From Pararge aegeria (lineage: Eukaryota; Arthropoda; Insecta; Lepidoptera; Nymphalidae), in the NCBI RefSeq assembly GCF_905163445.1, contig NC_053193.1:5332001-5396000 (forward strand): a DNA stretch of 64,000 nucleotides, in the 5' to 3' direction. Shown piece by piece: positions 11,901-22,629 of the stretch. Position 1 is the first letter of the stretch; the number at the start of each line of letters is the position of its first letter. The notes beneath the pieces are model-generated. The model was not told where the DNA came from. It ran no database searches and worked only from the letters and a program-made list of their open reading frames with translations. A program made the position numbers and the translations under genes.

Positions 11901-12799
11901 AAAAAGAATTGTAGAGCGACAATCAATTAAAGCGGGTTAAAATACAAGTTTCAAATTAATAGGATACATACCTTTTTGTAACATCGTTACTCGCCTCTCT
12001 TATGTATACGTACTTAGTTAGGTAATACATATATAGAACTAGCGACCCGCCCCGTCTTAGCACGGGTGCAAATGTGAGGCAGTTTGGAGTGTTTAATAAT
12101 GTAATTCCCTAGTAGATTAATGTGATCTATCTAGTAAGATTTAGCCAGCGTTTGCAATGTAAGCGCACAAAAATATGTTTGTTACTACATCACATTACAA
12201 GTGTTGGAATTTCTTTACTTTTCTCTAATACAATATGCATGTTTATTACATATTTAAACCTTCCTCTTTAATCACTTTATCTATTGATATAAACTGCATG
12301 AAAATCTGTTGCGTAGTTTAAAAGATCTAAACGTACAAATAGTGAGAACTACTTTTTCATATTATGCTAAGAAGATTACTTACGCATAGTCCTGTGAAGT
12401 GGAACTGAAATGGCTTTTTCGTTTTACTCTAGTCGGTGGTCGTGCTCCGTTACCAATGTTATCCCAAATTAATATATCGCTTGTTACTTCACCCTGATGG
12501 AGCTCCAACTTGCGACCTTTCCGAGAAAGTATTAGTTCATCAGGAGGCAGAAACGACGTTCGAAACCCTTGAAATACCTCCCTTTCTTCAGGATCTAAAA
12601 GTTCCAATCTGGTGTAACTCGGCACGTTTTTAACTGTGAACTGGTCAGATGGGTCGCCCAAACCGTCCAACGGTCTCTTCGATATAAAATACGCGACAGT
12701 AAACAAGGTCGTTATTATAATAAGTAAAAGAAATCTGCAGAAATTAGCACTTTTCGGTTTAACTGATACTGTTTGGAATGGCGTGTCAACCCGCGCCAT
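2785..12799 (-). CDS. Neprilysin/ECE-like M13 zinc metallopeptidase (13 exons, 1090 aa)
   Basis: Type II membrane ectopeptidase of family M13, expected to cleave extracellular peptides on the amino side of hydrophobic residues. Exons (plus coordinates, in transcript order): 12384-12799, 10518-10673, 10083-10222, 9600-9768, 8573-9435, 8346-8496, 8050-8236, 7577-7695, 5642-6034, 5179-5351, 4681-4865, 3881-4024, 2785-2961. All junctions are GT-AG and phases join into 1091 codons with stop TGA. Seen: membrane anchor about residues 23-39; CHDFYQYACGNW start of the ectodomain; substrate-binding NAYY at 883-886; zinc motif HEITH 924-928 with GFDDKG after it; third zinc ligand motif ENIAD 986-990; HSPGRFRV 1052-1059; C-terminal CSVW. 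Family members are usually about 700-800 residues. The excess is an acidic stem (about 40-237) and a basic insert (about 316-480). Which neprilysin paralogue this is cannot be decided by eye. Confidence 0.93.
3881..4024 (-). CDS. M13 peptidase exon 12: ENIAD third zinc ligand
   Basis: A 48-codon phase 0 exon starting GENIADNGGVKQAFHAY. The Glu of ENxAD is the third zinc ligand in M13 peptidases and the Asp positions the catalytic histidine; both are present. Confidence 0.94.
4400..4572. repeat. Repeat family D copy
   Basis: Contains CGCCTCTCC..GGGTTTGCCC, GAGGACGCTTCTGCCCGTTC and CGTCACCACAC in the same order as 10757-10978, 34881-35052 and 51180-51372. Lies in an intron of the M13 gene. Confidence 0.6.
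4681..4865 (-). CDS. M13 peptidase exon 11: HEITH zinc site
   Basis: The exon opens with GHEITHGFDDKGRLFD: both zinc-binding histidines (924, 928) and the catalytic glutamate (925) are intact. The acceptor is at 4866-4867 and the donor GTAAGG follows codon CAA at 4681. Confidence 0.95.
5179..5351 (-). CDS. M13 peptidase exon 10: NAYY substrate-binding segment
   Basis: Encodes PAVVNAYYSRNKNQIMFPAG and then LNFGGIGVVIG, both hallmark segments of the M13 C-terminal catalytic domain. Asn and Ala of NAYY bind the substrate backbone in the family. The exon joins in phase 2 to the previous one and in phase 1 to the HEITH exon. Confidence 0.93.
6215..6575 (+). mobile_element. Helitron-like non-autonomous element
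   Basis: Ends GCGGACGAAGTCGCGCAGGT then CCGCTAGT, matching the hairpin plus CTAGT end seen elsewhere here. Inside are two direct copies (about 6236-6325 and 6394-6482) of a unit with CCAACGATTTTCATGAAATT and GGGGTTTCGGGGGCGATAAA. Lies in the intron before M13 exon 9. Confidence 0.7.
6885..7125. repeat. Degenerate Helitron-like repeat
   Basis: GTAGCCAGCGTTTGCAATAT..GCGCAAAAA and GGAATCACTCTTTCT..TTGCGTAGTTTTAAAGG recur in the element at 12050-12345. Confidence 0.5.
8573..9435 (-). CDS. M13 peptidase exon 5: N-terminal ectodomain with large basic insert
   Basis: The exon begins with the conserved YDTFEMLRENLDTVLKDLLEF (about 295-315) and resumes family-like sequence at NDAALKARFLFKSCMN (about 491-506), followed by LLDLLDSLGGWPILNPDW. 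Between them are about 160 residues with no counterpart that I know in neprilysins, acidic first and then strongly basic, with dibasic clusters KKAKKLKKP and ERRTIKKRS. The open frame is unbroken through all 863 bp, so the insert is translated sequence and not a retained intron with stops. Confidence 0.86.
9549..9565. repeat. TAG microsatellite
   Basis: Run of TAG/GTA triplets in the intron between M13 exons 4 and 5. Confidence 0.7.
10518..10673 (-). CDS. M13 peptidase exon 2: acidic stem
   Basis: This 52-codon phase 2-2 exon is dominated by Glu, Asp and Gly (for example EEGEDEDIVESEYESDSHE) and encodes no recognised fold. It forms the juxtamembrane stem between the anchor and the M13 ectodomain. 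Because it starts and ends in the same phase, skipping it would keep the frame, so it could be alternatively spliced; that is inference. Confidence 0.82.
10757..10980. repeat. Repeat family D copy
   Basis: ATGCCTCTCCTAACGGCAGG, GAGGATGCTTCTGTCCGTTC and CCGTCACCACACGGCATTTT in family order. Lies upstream of M13 exon 2, in intron 1. Confidence 0.6.
12050..12345 (-). mobile_element. Helitron-like element, minus orientation
   Basis: Starts ACTAGCGACCCGCCCCG on the plus strand, the reverse of a GC-rich hairpin plus CTAGT end, and carries the TAGCCAGCGTTTGCAATGTA body shared with 6895. It sits just downstream (in transcript sense) of M13 exon 1. Confidence 0.65.
12384..12799 (-). CDS. M13 peptidase exon 1: cytoplasmic tail, membrane anchor and start of stem
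   Basis: The ATG at 12799-12797 gives a short cytoplasmic tail with basic residues, then one hydrophobic run at about residues 23-39 (LLLIIITTLFTVAYFI) and no signal-peptidase-like site, so a type II anchor. The exon ends in phase 2 with a GTAAGT donor at 12383-12378. No earlier in-frame Met is needed, as the anchor lies at the usual distance from the N-terminus of M13 proteins. A stretch with SRKGRK (dibasic) lies in the stem. Confidence 0.88.
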
Positions 12800-12849
12800 G
12801 TCAAGTTCTGACTGACGCGCCTGACGGTTTCAGAAAATCCTGCGAGATT

Positions 12850-13862
12850 TGTAAGTGGAACATCATACAGTTGTCGTTACTATTGTAATATACAGGAATA
12901 CAGATGGTCTGTTTGTTCATTAAATATTAGAAAATTGCTATTGTAGACACAATGTAAGTAATGCAATACTGAAACGTCAGTGACCTCGAGTATAAAGGAC
13001 CGCATTCGAATACACCATCAGCTTCAGCTCAGCTTGCCTACGCATCACGGACCTCGATGAGCTATGTCCACGCAGACTCCTTATGTTAGGGGTACCCCTC
13101 CTTAGGGGTTTTAGCCCTACGTGTTCTTTGTCTGGTGGCCATGGGAATGCTTCCATTCACATCTGTGACTCAGCCAGCACAGCATTTCAACCTTTAAAAA
13201 ATAAACACCAAGATTTCAGGACAGAACAAACAAGGAATATCAGATCGATTCTACTTAGAAGATAGAATTTTCGATTTTTGTCGCGCGTCAATTTGAAATA
13301 AGGTTATGAATAAATAACAAAACTAGAGGTGTATTTAGTCGTGAGTTTGTTATAATGTTTTGCATTTTTTCGTCTAATAAAATACATCATGGTTAAATTA
13401 AGGGATGATGTAGGAAACTGTCTATACTGTGTAATATAAGCTATCGTACAAAGCGATCTATATTTCTATAAATTATTTTATACCTCCATTCTATTTTATT
13501 CGATAAACACTTTTCCCATTATTTTATTAATGCAGGTATGCATGAAACTCATAGCCTTGTTTGATGGTCACCGAATGCTTTTATACGCTGCAGTCAAATT
13601 CTCAATAGCAGAAAAGGGATAAGGGAGTTAAAATTAAAATTAAATGCACTTCACGTGTCATTCGCATACAAAATAAAAACGAGCAGCAAGTAATGTTGCA
13701 GGATTAGCTAGCTGACCGTATACTCAGTGGCCATTGTTAGTTTGACCCTGGGACTCAGAGTGTCGGGAAAATTGTGAGCAATCATCCTCGTCGGTTGAAC
13801 CCAATTACGTTTTAAAACGTTCACTTATTTACCTGTTACACAGGTGGCTCACTGGGATTTGA
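12850..13862. other. Divergent intergenic region between M13 and F-box genes
   Basis: Holds the likely promoters of both genes. I see no convincing TATA box or exon. A patch at about 13000-13160 is less AT-rich than its surroundings and contains TTAGGGGTACCCCTCC, a short inverted sequence. Confidence 0.4.
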
Positions 13863-13887
13863 ATGGCGGAGAAAGTGACAATTCTAG
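13863..13887 (+). CDS. Candidate first coding exon of the F-box gene
   Basis: ATG GCG GAG AAA GTG ACA ATT CTA G then GTTGTT. It ends in phase 1, which fits the phase of the exon starting at 15378 and would give MAEKVTILVDDD. The donor is weak and a phase fit occurs by chance one time in three. It lies about 1 kb from the divergent M13 gene, a reasonable place for a shared promoter region. Another start further upstream is equally possible. Confidence 0.25.
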
Positions 13888-13899
13888 GTTGTTCGCACT

Positions 13900-15370
13900 C
13901 TGCGAAATAAGATATTTTTTTTTATTGTTACACTACAGAAATCGCACTCCAGTGCATCAGGATGGAATACGAATATAGTTCAAAAGAATTATTATTTTTT
14001 AAATATCAAAATAAGTACATTTATCGCTTCTGATAATTAAAGCACCCAAACTTTGTATTTCTTAGTATTTTTTTGTCAAGATAGGAAACCAGTTCATTTT
14101 CCAATTCACTGTTCTGGTTCTGTCCCGCAATTTCAAACATCTATTTTTTGTTTTTTTTAAATCCTGCGGGAACCTTTGAATAAAAGTATTACTTGTCGAG
14201 GAATCAAGCTATCTGCCTCTATACATAATTTTGACAAGATAGGTTGAGCTGTGAAGTTGTGCCTACGTTTTTAAAACACCCGTGAACAGTAAATGTTCTA
14301 TGTCAAGTTACAGGATTCAAACTATAGGTAATACATGTATCAAATTGATTAGCCGAATATAGGTAACAAACAAATAATCAAATAAACAAACAAATAAAGT
14401 TGACAACTCAAATAAAGAAGGAAGGACAGAGATCTGGGAAAGAATAAAATAAACAATTTATTTGGTTGACCGTTGAGGGTACCTATACTGTATACACTGT
14501 CCTCTATTATGCGTACCATAGTACAATAGAGGTCGGTCTAAGAACAATGAATAATAAAAGTTCAATGGTACATAGGGAAATCCTTTTTTGAGAATTCCCA
14601 GTTGTTTAACTTGCCAAGACTTTATTTAATAACAAATTATGACATGTAATAAAAGACAAAGTTTTAAAGGTCAAATTATAGGATAAAATAAATTATTTTT
14701 AATAAGAAATTTTAGATAGAAGATACTTGCATAGAAAAGAAGGAAAAATGACTTCATTTGGTGAGGTGACACGACAAGTGCATTTGATAAATGATTTGAT
14801 TTTGTCAGAAATGATTTGTGGTTGGTAAAACATATTAAATGCATATAAAAATTTAGAATAATACAGAGTGGGCTTATAAATTAGAAACATGTTAAATGTT
14901 AAATGAATGCATTACTAAAAATGTAACTATTCATTTAATGGAGTAAAACATTTTGCGTTATATTTATTGGATTCTATTGAAGGGACGTCTTAGAAAGTTT
15001 GGTGAAACTGATGAAATTTCATTGTGTCCGTCAGTCAGAGCTCCAATCTCCTGAATAAAGTTACGTAGTAACTTCGAATTAACAAATATTAGGTCAATCA
15101 GTGGGCTAAAGTAAAAAATTGAATCTTAAATTTTCCTATAATTATGGCTCTAATTTCGGGATATAGGGGTATTTTTTGAACCTTACATTAACCTGGTTGG
15201 TTATCATTGGAAAGCATTTCTTTAACAGGGTATAGCTCAAGTGACTTATTCGAATCCCCTACCGAATAAAAAAAATCGATCAAGTTGGAGGAGTAATTAG
15301 GATAACAAAAACATGAGAAAATTATGAACTAAAAAAATCTATAGATCACTTTCGTTGTTACTAGTTTTAA
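13900..15370. other. Gap upstream of F-box exon 15378, no gene seen
   Basis: AT-rich sequence. At 14471-14533 there is a local near-palindromic repeat around a GTCCTCTATT segment and its complement AATAGAGG. No exon supported. Confidence 0.4.
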
Positions 15371-15377
15371 TTTTTAG

Positions 15378-18300
15378 TTGACGACGATTATACTGAAGAG
15401 AAATTAGAATTCAGCAAGCATATGCTGGCAACTAAATACTGGTTTGCCCCTATATCGTATGCAAACAAAAAGCGATTTGTGTTAGCTCTATTGAAAGACG
15501 TTCGTAGTATTTGGACTCTATCACTACTATTGAAATCTATATGGAATTGTCGGCCCAAAGACGCCATGATGTCTGCTTGCGAGTAAGTTTTATTTCTCCT
15601 TCTATTCTTTTTATATACTTAACATGGTTATATTGCTATTCTGTCATGTTCAGTCTGGAGAAGTTAGCATCGCTTTTAATAAAAATATTTGTTTAGTTCA
15701 GGTAAAACCTCATCGGGGCCTGAGCGCTTTCTCCAAGCTACGGCTCTCCTACCGTCGATGCCGAAATTAGTATATTGGAGAAAGCGCTCAGGCCGCGATT
15801 GCCAGAGAGTCGCAGGTTCAAATCCTGTCGATTCCGAATATTTTTATATGCATTTTTAATTTATAAAATTGATAATTCCTCCAAGTGTAGGTAAAAACCC
15901 TAATAATAATTATAAAAATTATAAAATAGCCATAAACGTAGAGTATAAATAGGTCCAGAGGTACCAGCCTCTCTTGACATACACCACAACTTGTTTACTT
16001 GTTTATAACCCCCAATATTTCAGACCTAGAGTGTGGAGCAGCTATGATCAAGTGCCCATGGATCACGATAGGACCGCTCGACCTTTGTCACTACTTGCAG
16101 AAGTAATGATGAGTGACCGCCAATGGTTTCAGACTCTTGAACCTGTTCGTATCTAAATTGACTTCTAATTTATTAATTTAAATTGATAAAGTACTTAAAA
16201 CTTGAGTAGCACCTGGTACAAAAAAGCATAAATATTGCGCTCATGTTTTGTTTGTTTGAAAATTTTTAATAAAATGTGTGTAATACACACACATATACAA
16301 AGTAAAAACATACACAGTAGAAACATAGACTAGAGAATGAGGCGTGTATATATTTATATATATAAATATATATATATAATTAAAATAAACTACTTATTCA
16401 TTAATCTTAATACTACACACATATTATACAAAATATGTATAAGTAGGTATATACATATTTTATGCAGTATACAACGTACTTTACATTACGTAGATAAGAA
16501 AAGGTGTTTCAAACGCTACTTGAAGATATTCAGGGATTTAGCCTAACGTATTTCAGCAGGGAGGGAATTACAGTCTGACACAAGTATAGTATAGTATTTC
16601 GTGATATTGTATGGAACCCTGGAGATTGCTGTCAGCGGAAAATCGAAGCGAGTTCTGGCCGTCCGCTCCGTAAAAGATATATGGTTATTTCAAATAAGGA
16701 GGTGTTTGAGGAAAGATTTGTTTGTTTTTTAGGAACGCCAAGCTTTAGTTCTCGCTGAGTTGTTAACAGTAGCCGGTGGTCCTGTAATGTGGGAGGTTCT
16801 AAAGCGAGCCCAGAAAATATACGATCGGCACGTTGAGTTACAGTTGGAAGATTTACAGGAATGCAAAGTTGTTCCTGAACCTCTGCCGCCAAAGCAAACT
16901 GCATTAACTGAAACGGTAACAAAGTAAACAATTAAAGATAAAAAATTCGGGCAAAGCCGCAGGGCACATCAAGTTGTTTGAATAAGATAATGGCAGTTCC
17001 TACATTTATATTTATCTATAGGTTTTTTCAGACTCCAGCAAAGAAAGAGCAAGCAGTACAACGCAAAATTCCTCCGGAGGCTGAAACAGTACCTTTCGCT
17101 CCAGCTCCTGGTCAAGCTCAAAAAGAGGTTATGTTTTGTTCTGTGGCGACTAGACCAACGAGGCAGTCTCTGACGCTAGTCCAATATAATCCTGTAATTA
17201 TTTTAGTTGGAAACAAAATTAGCACTATGGGCGTCGACAGTAAAGGCAATGAAGGATAGAATGAAGCTTGAAGAACTGGAGATGACTTTCAAGAATGGGA
17301 CAACTAAGCTTTGGAAAGTTAATCGTCCTAAACCTGAAGATATGGAAACCGTTGATTTCGTACGTTTATATGATCAAGTTTTAGTAGCAGAGCTTATTGT
17401 GTCAGAGCTCGACCGGAGAAGTATTACTGCCGTGCTTTCGTCGCCAAACAGGCACATAACATCTACGCCTCAGGTTAAAGGACTTAGGGCGGCACTAATT
17501 ATGGCGTGTTCTTAGTATTCTCAGCGACGTGTTGTTCTATTTTAAGGCTATGTCTTTTCAATTCCCATCAGGTGGATCTGAATTGTCCGTCAATTATTAC
17601 TTTAAAAAAAAACTTTTAAACGTGTGTGTACTTATGTATCTACACCCGTTAGATGTTATACTTCTTTGGCGTAACAAGATAAAAATCTTTTCAAAAATTT
17701 TATATTTTGCTGTTTGTAGAAAAAACTACAAAGTATAAAAATATAGTTTTATTATAACGCATTATCTAGTTAAAATAAAGTATAATTAAATATCACAAAA
17801 AATAATACATCATGATTAAAGAAATTGACACAATAAACATAATTAAATTTGGAATACTAATAGACTCATTATCGGACAACCTTCACAGACAGGACAGTTT
17901 CACTCAACATTAAAATTTGATCAATTAAATCCCCGGAATGAGGCCCCAGTGAAAGTGTACACTGCCAAACCTTAAAGCTGGTAACTTCAGGGTGTCAGTT
18001 TTTTGTAACTGTGTGCGTGCGTATCGTAAAATTTACTCTCATCATTTTTCCCTAACGCTACAAAAGAAGTAGGTATAACTTCAAAAATCTAAATTTTCTA
18101 GTCCTCCCACATGATTGAGCGTGAAATTTATTCTAATCATAACAAAAATTAATAGCTGCACACTCACGTACATACTCATATATTTAGAGATGTGGTTGTT
18201 ACTAGTTTAGACATTTGGGTAAATTGAATAAGCACCACGATTATTAATGACATATTACGAGTTGATCTCGGCTGTCAAGCTACCAGCTTTTTTGGTCTAA

Positions 18301-21300
18301 GATTTTTTTTCACTACATGTTAGCCCTTCACTGCAATCTGACCTGTTCGGTTCGGTTTCTACGCGACATCGTACCGAAACTGTAAATCGTTTAGCCGGCA
18401 CGTCTTTGTCGGTAGGGTGGTAACTATGGCAGTTCTACACAGACGAGAAAAAAATCAGAAATAAATAAATTAAATTCCCAAATCCTCTGCGGGGGATCGA
18501 ACCCGGGACTTACCGCTACGCTGGGGAGGTCGTCGAAGTATTGAATTTAATTGCACATTTCAGATCCAGTTACTTCCCTCAGCTATAAGCAAGCGCATTC
18601 TGATAAATTTGACTCATAACCAGCTTATGGACTGTGCCCGTGTTAACAAATATTGGGCATTTTTGGTTGAAGATATTCGTGCAGAAATAATTGTGAGACA
18701 AAAAATCGACGTCGAATTGGAAAAATTAAGAGTAAAGTTGTTAATCTTTATGTAACTGTTAGTTCACTTTACTTTACTTTTTTTTGTAAAGTACAATACG
18801 GTTAGTTTATTTTTTATTCGTTTATTCATTTGCATGCATTAGTGCTATTTAATTACGTATTTATACTTCATCTTTATTATGTCGATATTTATTTTGCCAA
18901 AATATGCTACCAAGCACACCTGTTCCACTAATAACATATAAACTGGATGAAAACGTCCTCGCTTTGACCTTTTTTTATAATGTGCTATAAAGAATTAAAA
19001 CAAACAAGCAAACAGCCTATTGTCTATGTTAAATGTTTCAGGAGAATGTGATGAAGCATGATAGAAATCTCGATCTATTGAGTAAGTCAGAGCTCGGAGC
19101 AACAACGAGCTTAGAGAAGAGCTTTGCAGAGGCTACGCAGGCGAAAGAGCGATTCAGCGTTCTTGCCCGAAACAAGTCTTGTGCTGTATCACTATGGACC
19201 ATAGTGAATAAACAGGGGAATAAACCTCGAAATCGCGCTGTTAGTACCTCCTGCCATAATTTTAGTCATTATCATTACCTATTTTAAACAATGAACGTTT
19301 AGTGGTAGACATACGGCTTCTGCAGGGATGACCAAACTAGGCTGTGTATTATTTAAGTCCTGCGAGTACTAAAGTATCGTGTTCTGGCTCAATTATTTTT
19401 CCATAATGATTTTCATATTTTTAGTTATTGGTAAAATTCTTCTGATGTTGCAAAAATGTATTCATGGATGGTTATAGGTATGACATGCGCGCGCTGACTT
19501 GCTTTGTCATTTTTTTAAATAAAAAATATAGAATTTGGACACATTAGTTAGATATAACGCCTATAGGTAGGTATATGCCGTACGACTACACTGGGTTTTA
19601 ATAAGATAGGCGTTCCATCAGACATTTCAGTCTATCTGTCTGATGGAAATAAATGATGAAGTATGCCTATACTGGCAGGGACAGAGGCAGACTTTCAGTT
19701 GCTAGTTTGTTTACTTGTCTCGACTCTCGATGGAATTTATTATAGTAGTTAGGTACTTATCTACCTACTTCATGTCGTAGGAAACATTGAGGCTAAGATC
19801 GATCTTAGCCTCAATGTTTCCTACAGACTACAGAAGTAGGTACGCGATATAATTTCTATGCTTGTGATGGTTTATGAGCATTTCAAATATTTTTCAGAAA
19901 CCTATTCGCAATTTAAACGAAATGAACGAACGCTTAGAAAGACGTGGTGCTGCAGATGAAAACATATGGAAGTGGTGTAGAAATGTTCTCAAAATCAGTC
20001 GGAAATATGATCGAATAAGACAAGTAAGATTTATCTCTCTGTTCTTTCCTGATAGACTGCACAGTACCCATTATCATGAGGTGAGATGAAATATACAAAG
20101 TATTTCATTAATAAATGAGAAGAGAACTGCTTTTGATGAATAAAGCAGGGATCATAATAGCGCTTATTTATTATCGATTAAAAACATAACCATAAATATT
20201 TTTCTAACGATCACAGATACCAGTTGAAAAGGGTGGGATACTTTCGATGGCTACCGAAACGTTCCCAGGTCCTGTAATGTCTAAAACTGTGAAAATACCG
20301 CTGGATTATCCACTTTTAATTGACCCTTCACGCACGTATGATGTTTTTATGTATTTTCTTAATTTCTTTGATGTTTCTAAAGATACTTTTTTAAAGTCTA
20401 CAATTTTCATAAAAGTCGTCCTAACCATCTTTACATGTTTAGTTTGTTAAAATGTTTTTATTTATATCCAATTATTCTGGTTCTGTATTCCATTGATGTC
20501 CTCGCGCCTATGGAGGGTAGAGGTAAGGAGAGTCATCTGTGTATATGAAAAAGTGTCGTCAAAATGTATTAAATTAGGATGGCGCCACATTTGCATCAGG
20601 GTAACTCTTAAAAGAAGCGCCAAATATAAATATTGTTAGAGTAGGCTTGAAGTAGGATGAAAAATAAACAAGGAAGTATGGAGATACAAGGAAGTAAGGT
20701 TATATTTACCACAATATTTTGTACAACGTAAGTTGTTGAAATTCTCAATAATTAACTACTTTAGTCGATAATGACATTACATTTTTTAACTCGGCATACT
20801 TCAATTCATCTACGATTGCTACATTCATACCATACCCTGTGCATCTACCGGCGCGGTGTGTGGAGGATTGTTGAACTGTTATTTAGCGCAACAACTGGAC
20901 ACTTTTTCAACTTTTCTCCCATATAAGATGACTCTCCTTACCTCTACCCTCCATACTCGCGCCAAATCATCACTTTGCAGCCTTTTTTATCAAATTATTG
21001 TCTATGCTGCCAGACTGAGGAGTACTTAGAACCCAGCGCCTGGTATTAAAATTCTTTCAGAAGCGCTTAGAATAATGTAATAAAACCTACTCTACTGTAT
21101 AGACCAGGCAGCACCATCTTGCGCTAGCCACCCTTAAACATCCTCTCGGCGAATATCCCTCGACGTTGTCTGTGGTGCCGATTCTGTTGTACGGTCCATA
21201 CCACAAGCCAATGCTCTAAAGGTAAACAAGTATGCCATCAGATCACATGATCAAGTTTTGTGTACATTGATTACCAATTAATATGATTAAAACATTACCT

Positions 21301-21644
21301 CGTGATATTTTAAATGATATTATTTGTGCCATTTTTTTCACCATATTCTTTGTAGAAAAAGATGACAACACTTAATTAAGGTCTGCCAATTTAGAAATTT
21401 GTGTTCTTTAGAATCGGCACAACTATGACGTTAGCCCGGCTAACCGAAGTATAAAGGCCAATCGAATATTAAATAGCTTCTCTTTTCCAGTGTTCCTGTA
21501 AAAGCTAAGGAGACTGTTGCATATTCTTCAGCTGACGCGAGTATTCCTCAACAGAAAAAAGACCACCGATACACTCTTTGGTCAAATAATTTTTTAAATC
21601 TCTATCCAGTTTGCAAGATTTCATCGCACTTATCACCCTTTTAA
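15378..21644 (+). CDS. F-box protein, 10 exons seen (at least 549 aa, 5' end uncertain)
   Basis: Exons: 15378-15582, 16024-16144, 16733-16915, 17032-17127, 17207-17473, 18564-18731, 19042-19239, 19898-20023, 20217-20350, 21491-21644; all GT-AG, phases continuous, stop TAA 21642-21644. The domain I recognise is an F-box at about residues 293-330 (LLPSAISKRILINL, then DCARVNKYWAFLVEDI), which in this family binds Skp1 and makes the protein a substrate adaptor of an SCF ubiquitin ligase. N-terminal part: charged helical segments including FVLALLKDVRSIWTLSLLLK and ERQALVLAELLTVAGGPVMWEVLKRAQ. Exon 8 is basic. An F-box at about residue 300 behind a helical N-terminus recalls FBXW10-type proteins, but no WD repeats are seen before the stop, so I do not assign it. 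The donor after 16144 (GTTCGT) and the donors GTTAAA and GTTAGT are weak. Confidence 0.8.
15718..15795. repeat. Inverted repeat (19-bp perfect arms) beside a tRNA-like box
   Basis: Arms GGCCTGAGCGCTTTCTCCA (15718-15736) and its exact reverse complement (15777-15795) around a 40-base spacer. Right after it, GCAGGTTCAAATCCTGTCGA (about 15813-15832) looks like a tRNA T-arm/B box. Lies in the first intron seen of the F-box gene. Confidence 0.85.
18290..18540 (-). repeat. SINE family C copy
   Basis: Minus-strand copy: reversed tRNA-like head at the right end (GGGGGATCGAACCCGGGAC at about 18491), body with GTCGGTAGGGTGGTAACTA and poly-T at the left. Intron between F-box exons 17473 and 18564. Confidence 0.8.
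18564..18731 (+). CDS. F-box exon
   Basis: 56 codons, phase 0-0, opening IQLLPSAISKRILINLTHNQ. The Leu-Pro, the spaced hydrophobics (I, I, L, L) and the CARVNKYW segment match the F-box pattern of LP...I...L....L..C..VCK.W. The exon ends in LEKLR before GTAAAG. Confidence 0.85.
19777..19824. repeat. Perfect 48-bp palindrome
   Basis: The 24 bases ending at 19800 are followed directly by their exact reverse complement, centre AAGATC|GATCTT, no loop. Beyond a short mismatch the arms pair again (CCTACTTC at about 19764 with GAAGTAGG at about 19832). Intron of the F-box gene. Confidence 0.95.
20501..20963. mobile_element. 447-bp TIR element with 8-bp target duplication
   Basis: CTCGCGCC flanks both sides (20501-20508, 20956-20963). 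The element (20509-20955) has 30-bp perfect terminal inverted repeats beginning TATGGAGGGTAGAGGTAAGG, then imperfect extension (GAAAAAGTGT in both). No transposase. An 8-bp duplication fits hAT or P-type transposases; the ends do not match a family I know. Lies in the last intron of the F-box gene. Confidence 0.85.
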
Positions 21645-21648
21645 ATAA
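21643..21648 (+). promoter_or_regulatory. Possible polyadenylation signal overlapping the F-box stop codon
   Basis: An AATAAA hexamer begins within the stop codon of the last exon. It would give a very short 3' UTR, so a later signal may be used; no transcript evidence is available. Confidence 0.3.
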
Positions 21649-22629
21649 ATAATTATTATAATTCAACATACACCTATCTTTTTACCTAAACAAACATGTT
21701 AGATGGTAATTATTTAGGGTTGGTAAAATTTAGGATGATAATAATTTGGATAGCTTGTAGTAAAAGCTTAATGTAATAAATTTATTCGATTAGGTATTGA
21801 AAATAATTATTTTTATAGATCTAAAGAAACGAAATATGGGCAATGCTGTTTGTTCAGAATTTAATACAAAACAAACTATTTCTTTTCTCTATTGAAGAAA
21901 TCATTCCCATCTATAAATTGAACATATTATGGCATATACTGGCAATAATCATGTGCAATGATTTCCAATTTTAATAGGAGGGTTTTGATGTCAGTAGGCG
22001 CTTATAAAATGCATCTATATACCTTTGTTATATTTTAACTACTAAAAGATAATGCCAAAAATACATGGTTTATTTTGGTTTAATAAAGTTATGACATATA
22101 CCTATAATATGCATATTTTTGACTTGTAAAATAATTAATTGAGTTATGAGCTACCTCATGCCTGTCACTATACATTCTTTGTTGCCAGTGAGCTTATAAA
22201 TAAGATTGTAATATATTAAATCCATGACCATTCCAGTGTACCTAGTCCTACCTATTCAACTTGGCAGGTTATGACTCAGATACAGGACCTAGGTTATGAT
22301 GACCGGATAAAAAGTACAGTTTGTGTCTATGGCCCTAATAGTGTCATAGAGCCTGGTCATAGACAATACCTAAATACTAAGATACAGTCATAAATCAATT
22401 AGGTAGGTAGTGTAATGTCATTTGTCAATGTTATTAAAAATAGTATCATTTATCTGTGAAGTGTGAAATTACGAGAAGGTACGGTTTCAAAAAATTATTC
22501 ATCTATTTTTCTCTCGCGTAAAAGTAGGGTGTTGCTTATCCCTTTCTCAACCGTAATTCTGTATTTCTGTGCTATGATGACAAGTGTGTTTTAATTTGTG
22601 TCGAAGAGTTTATAAAGCTAACAAGAAAA

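Noticed and set aside
15813..15832. Intact tRNA gene
   Set aside because: Only a T-arm/B-box-like segment is visible; no complete cloverleaf or anticodon arm could be built.
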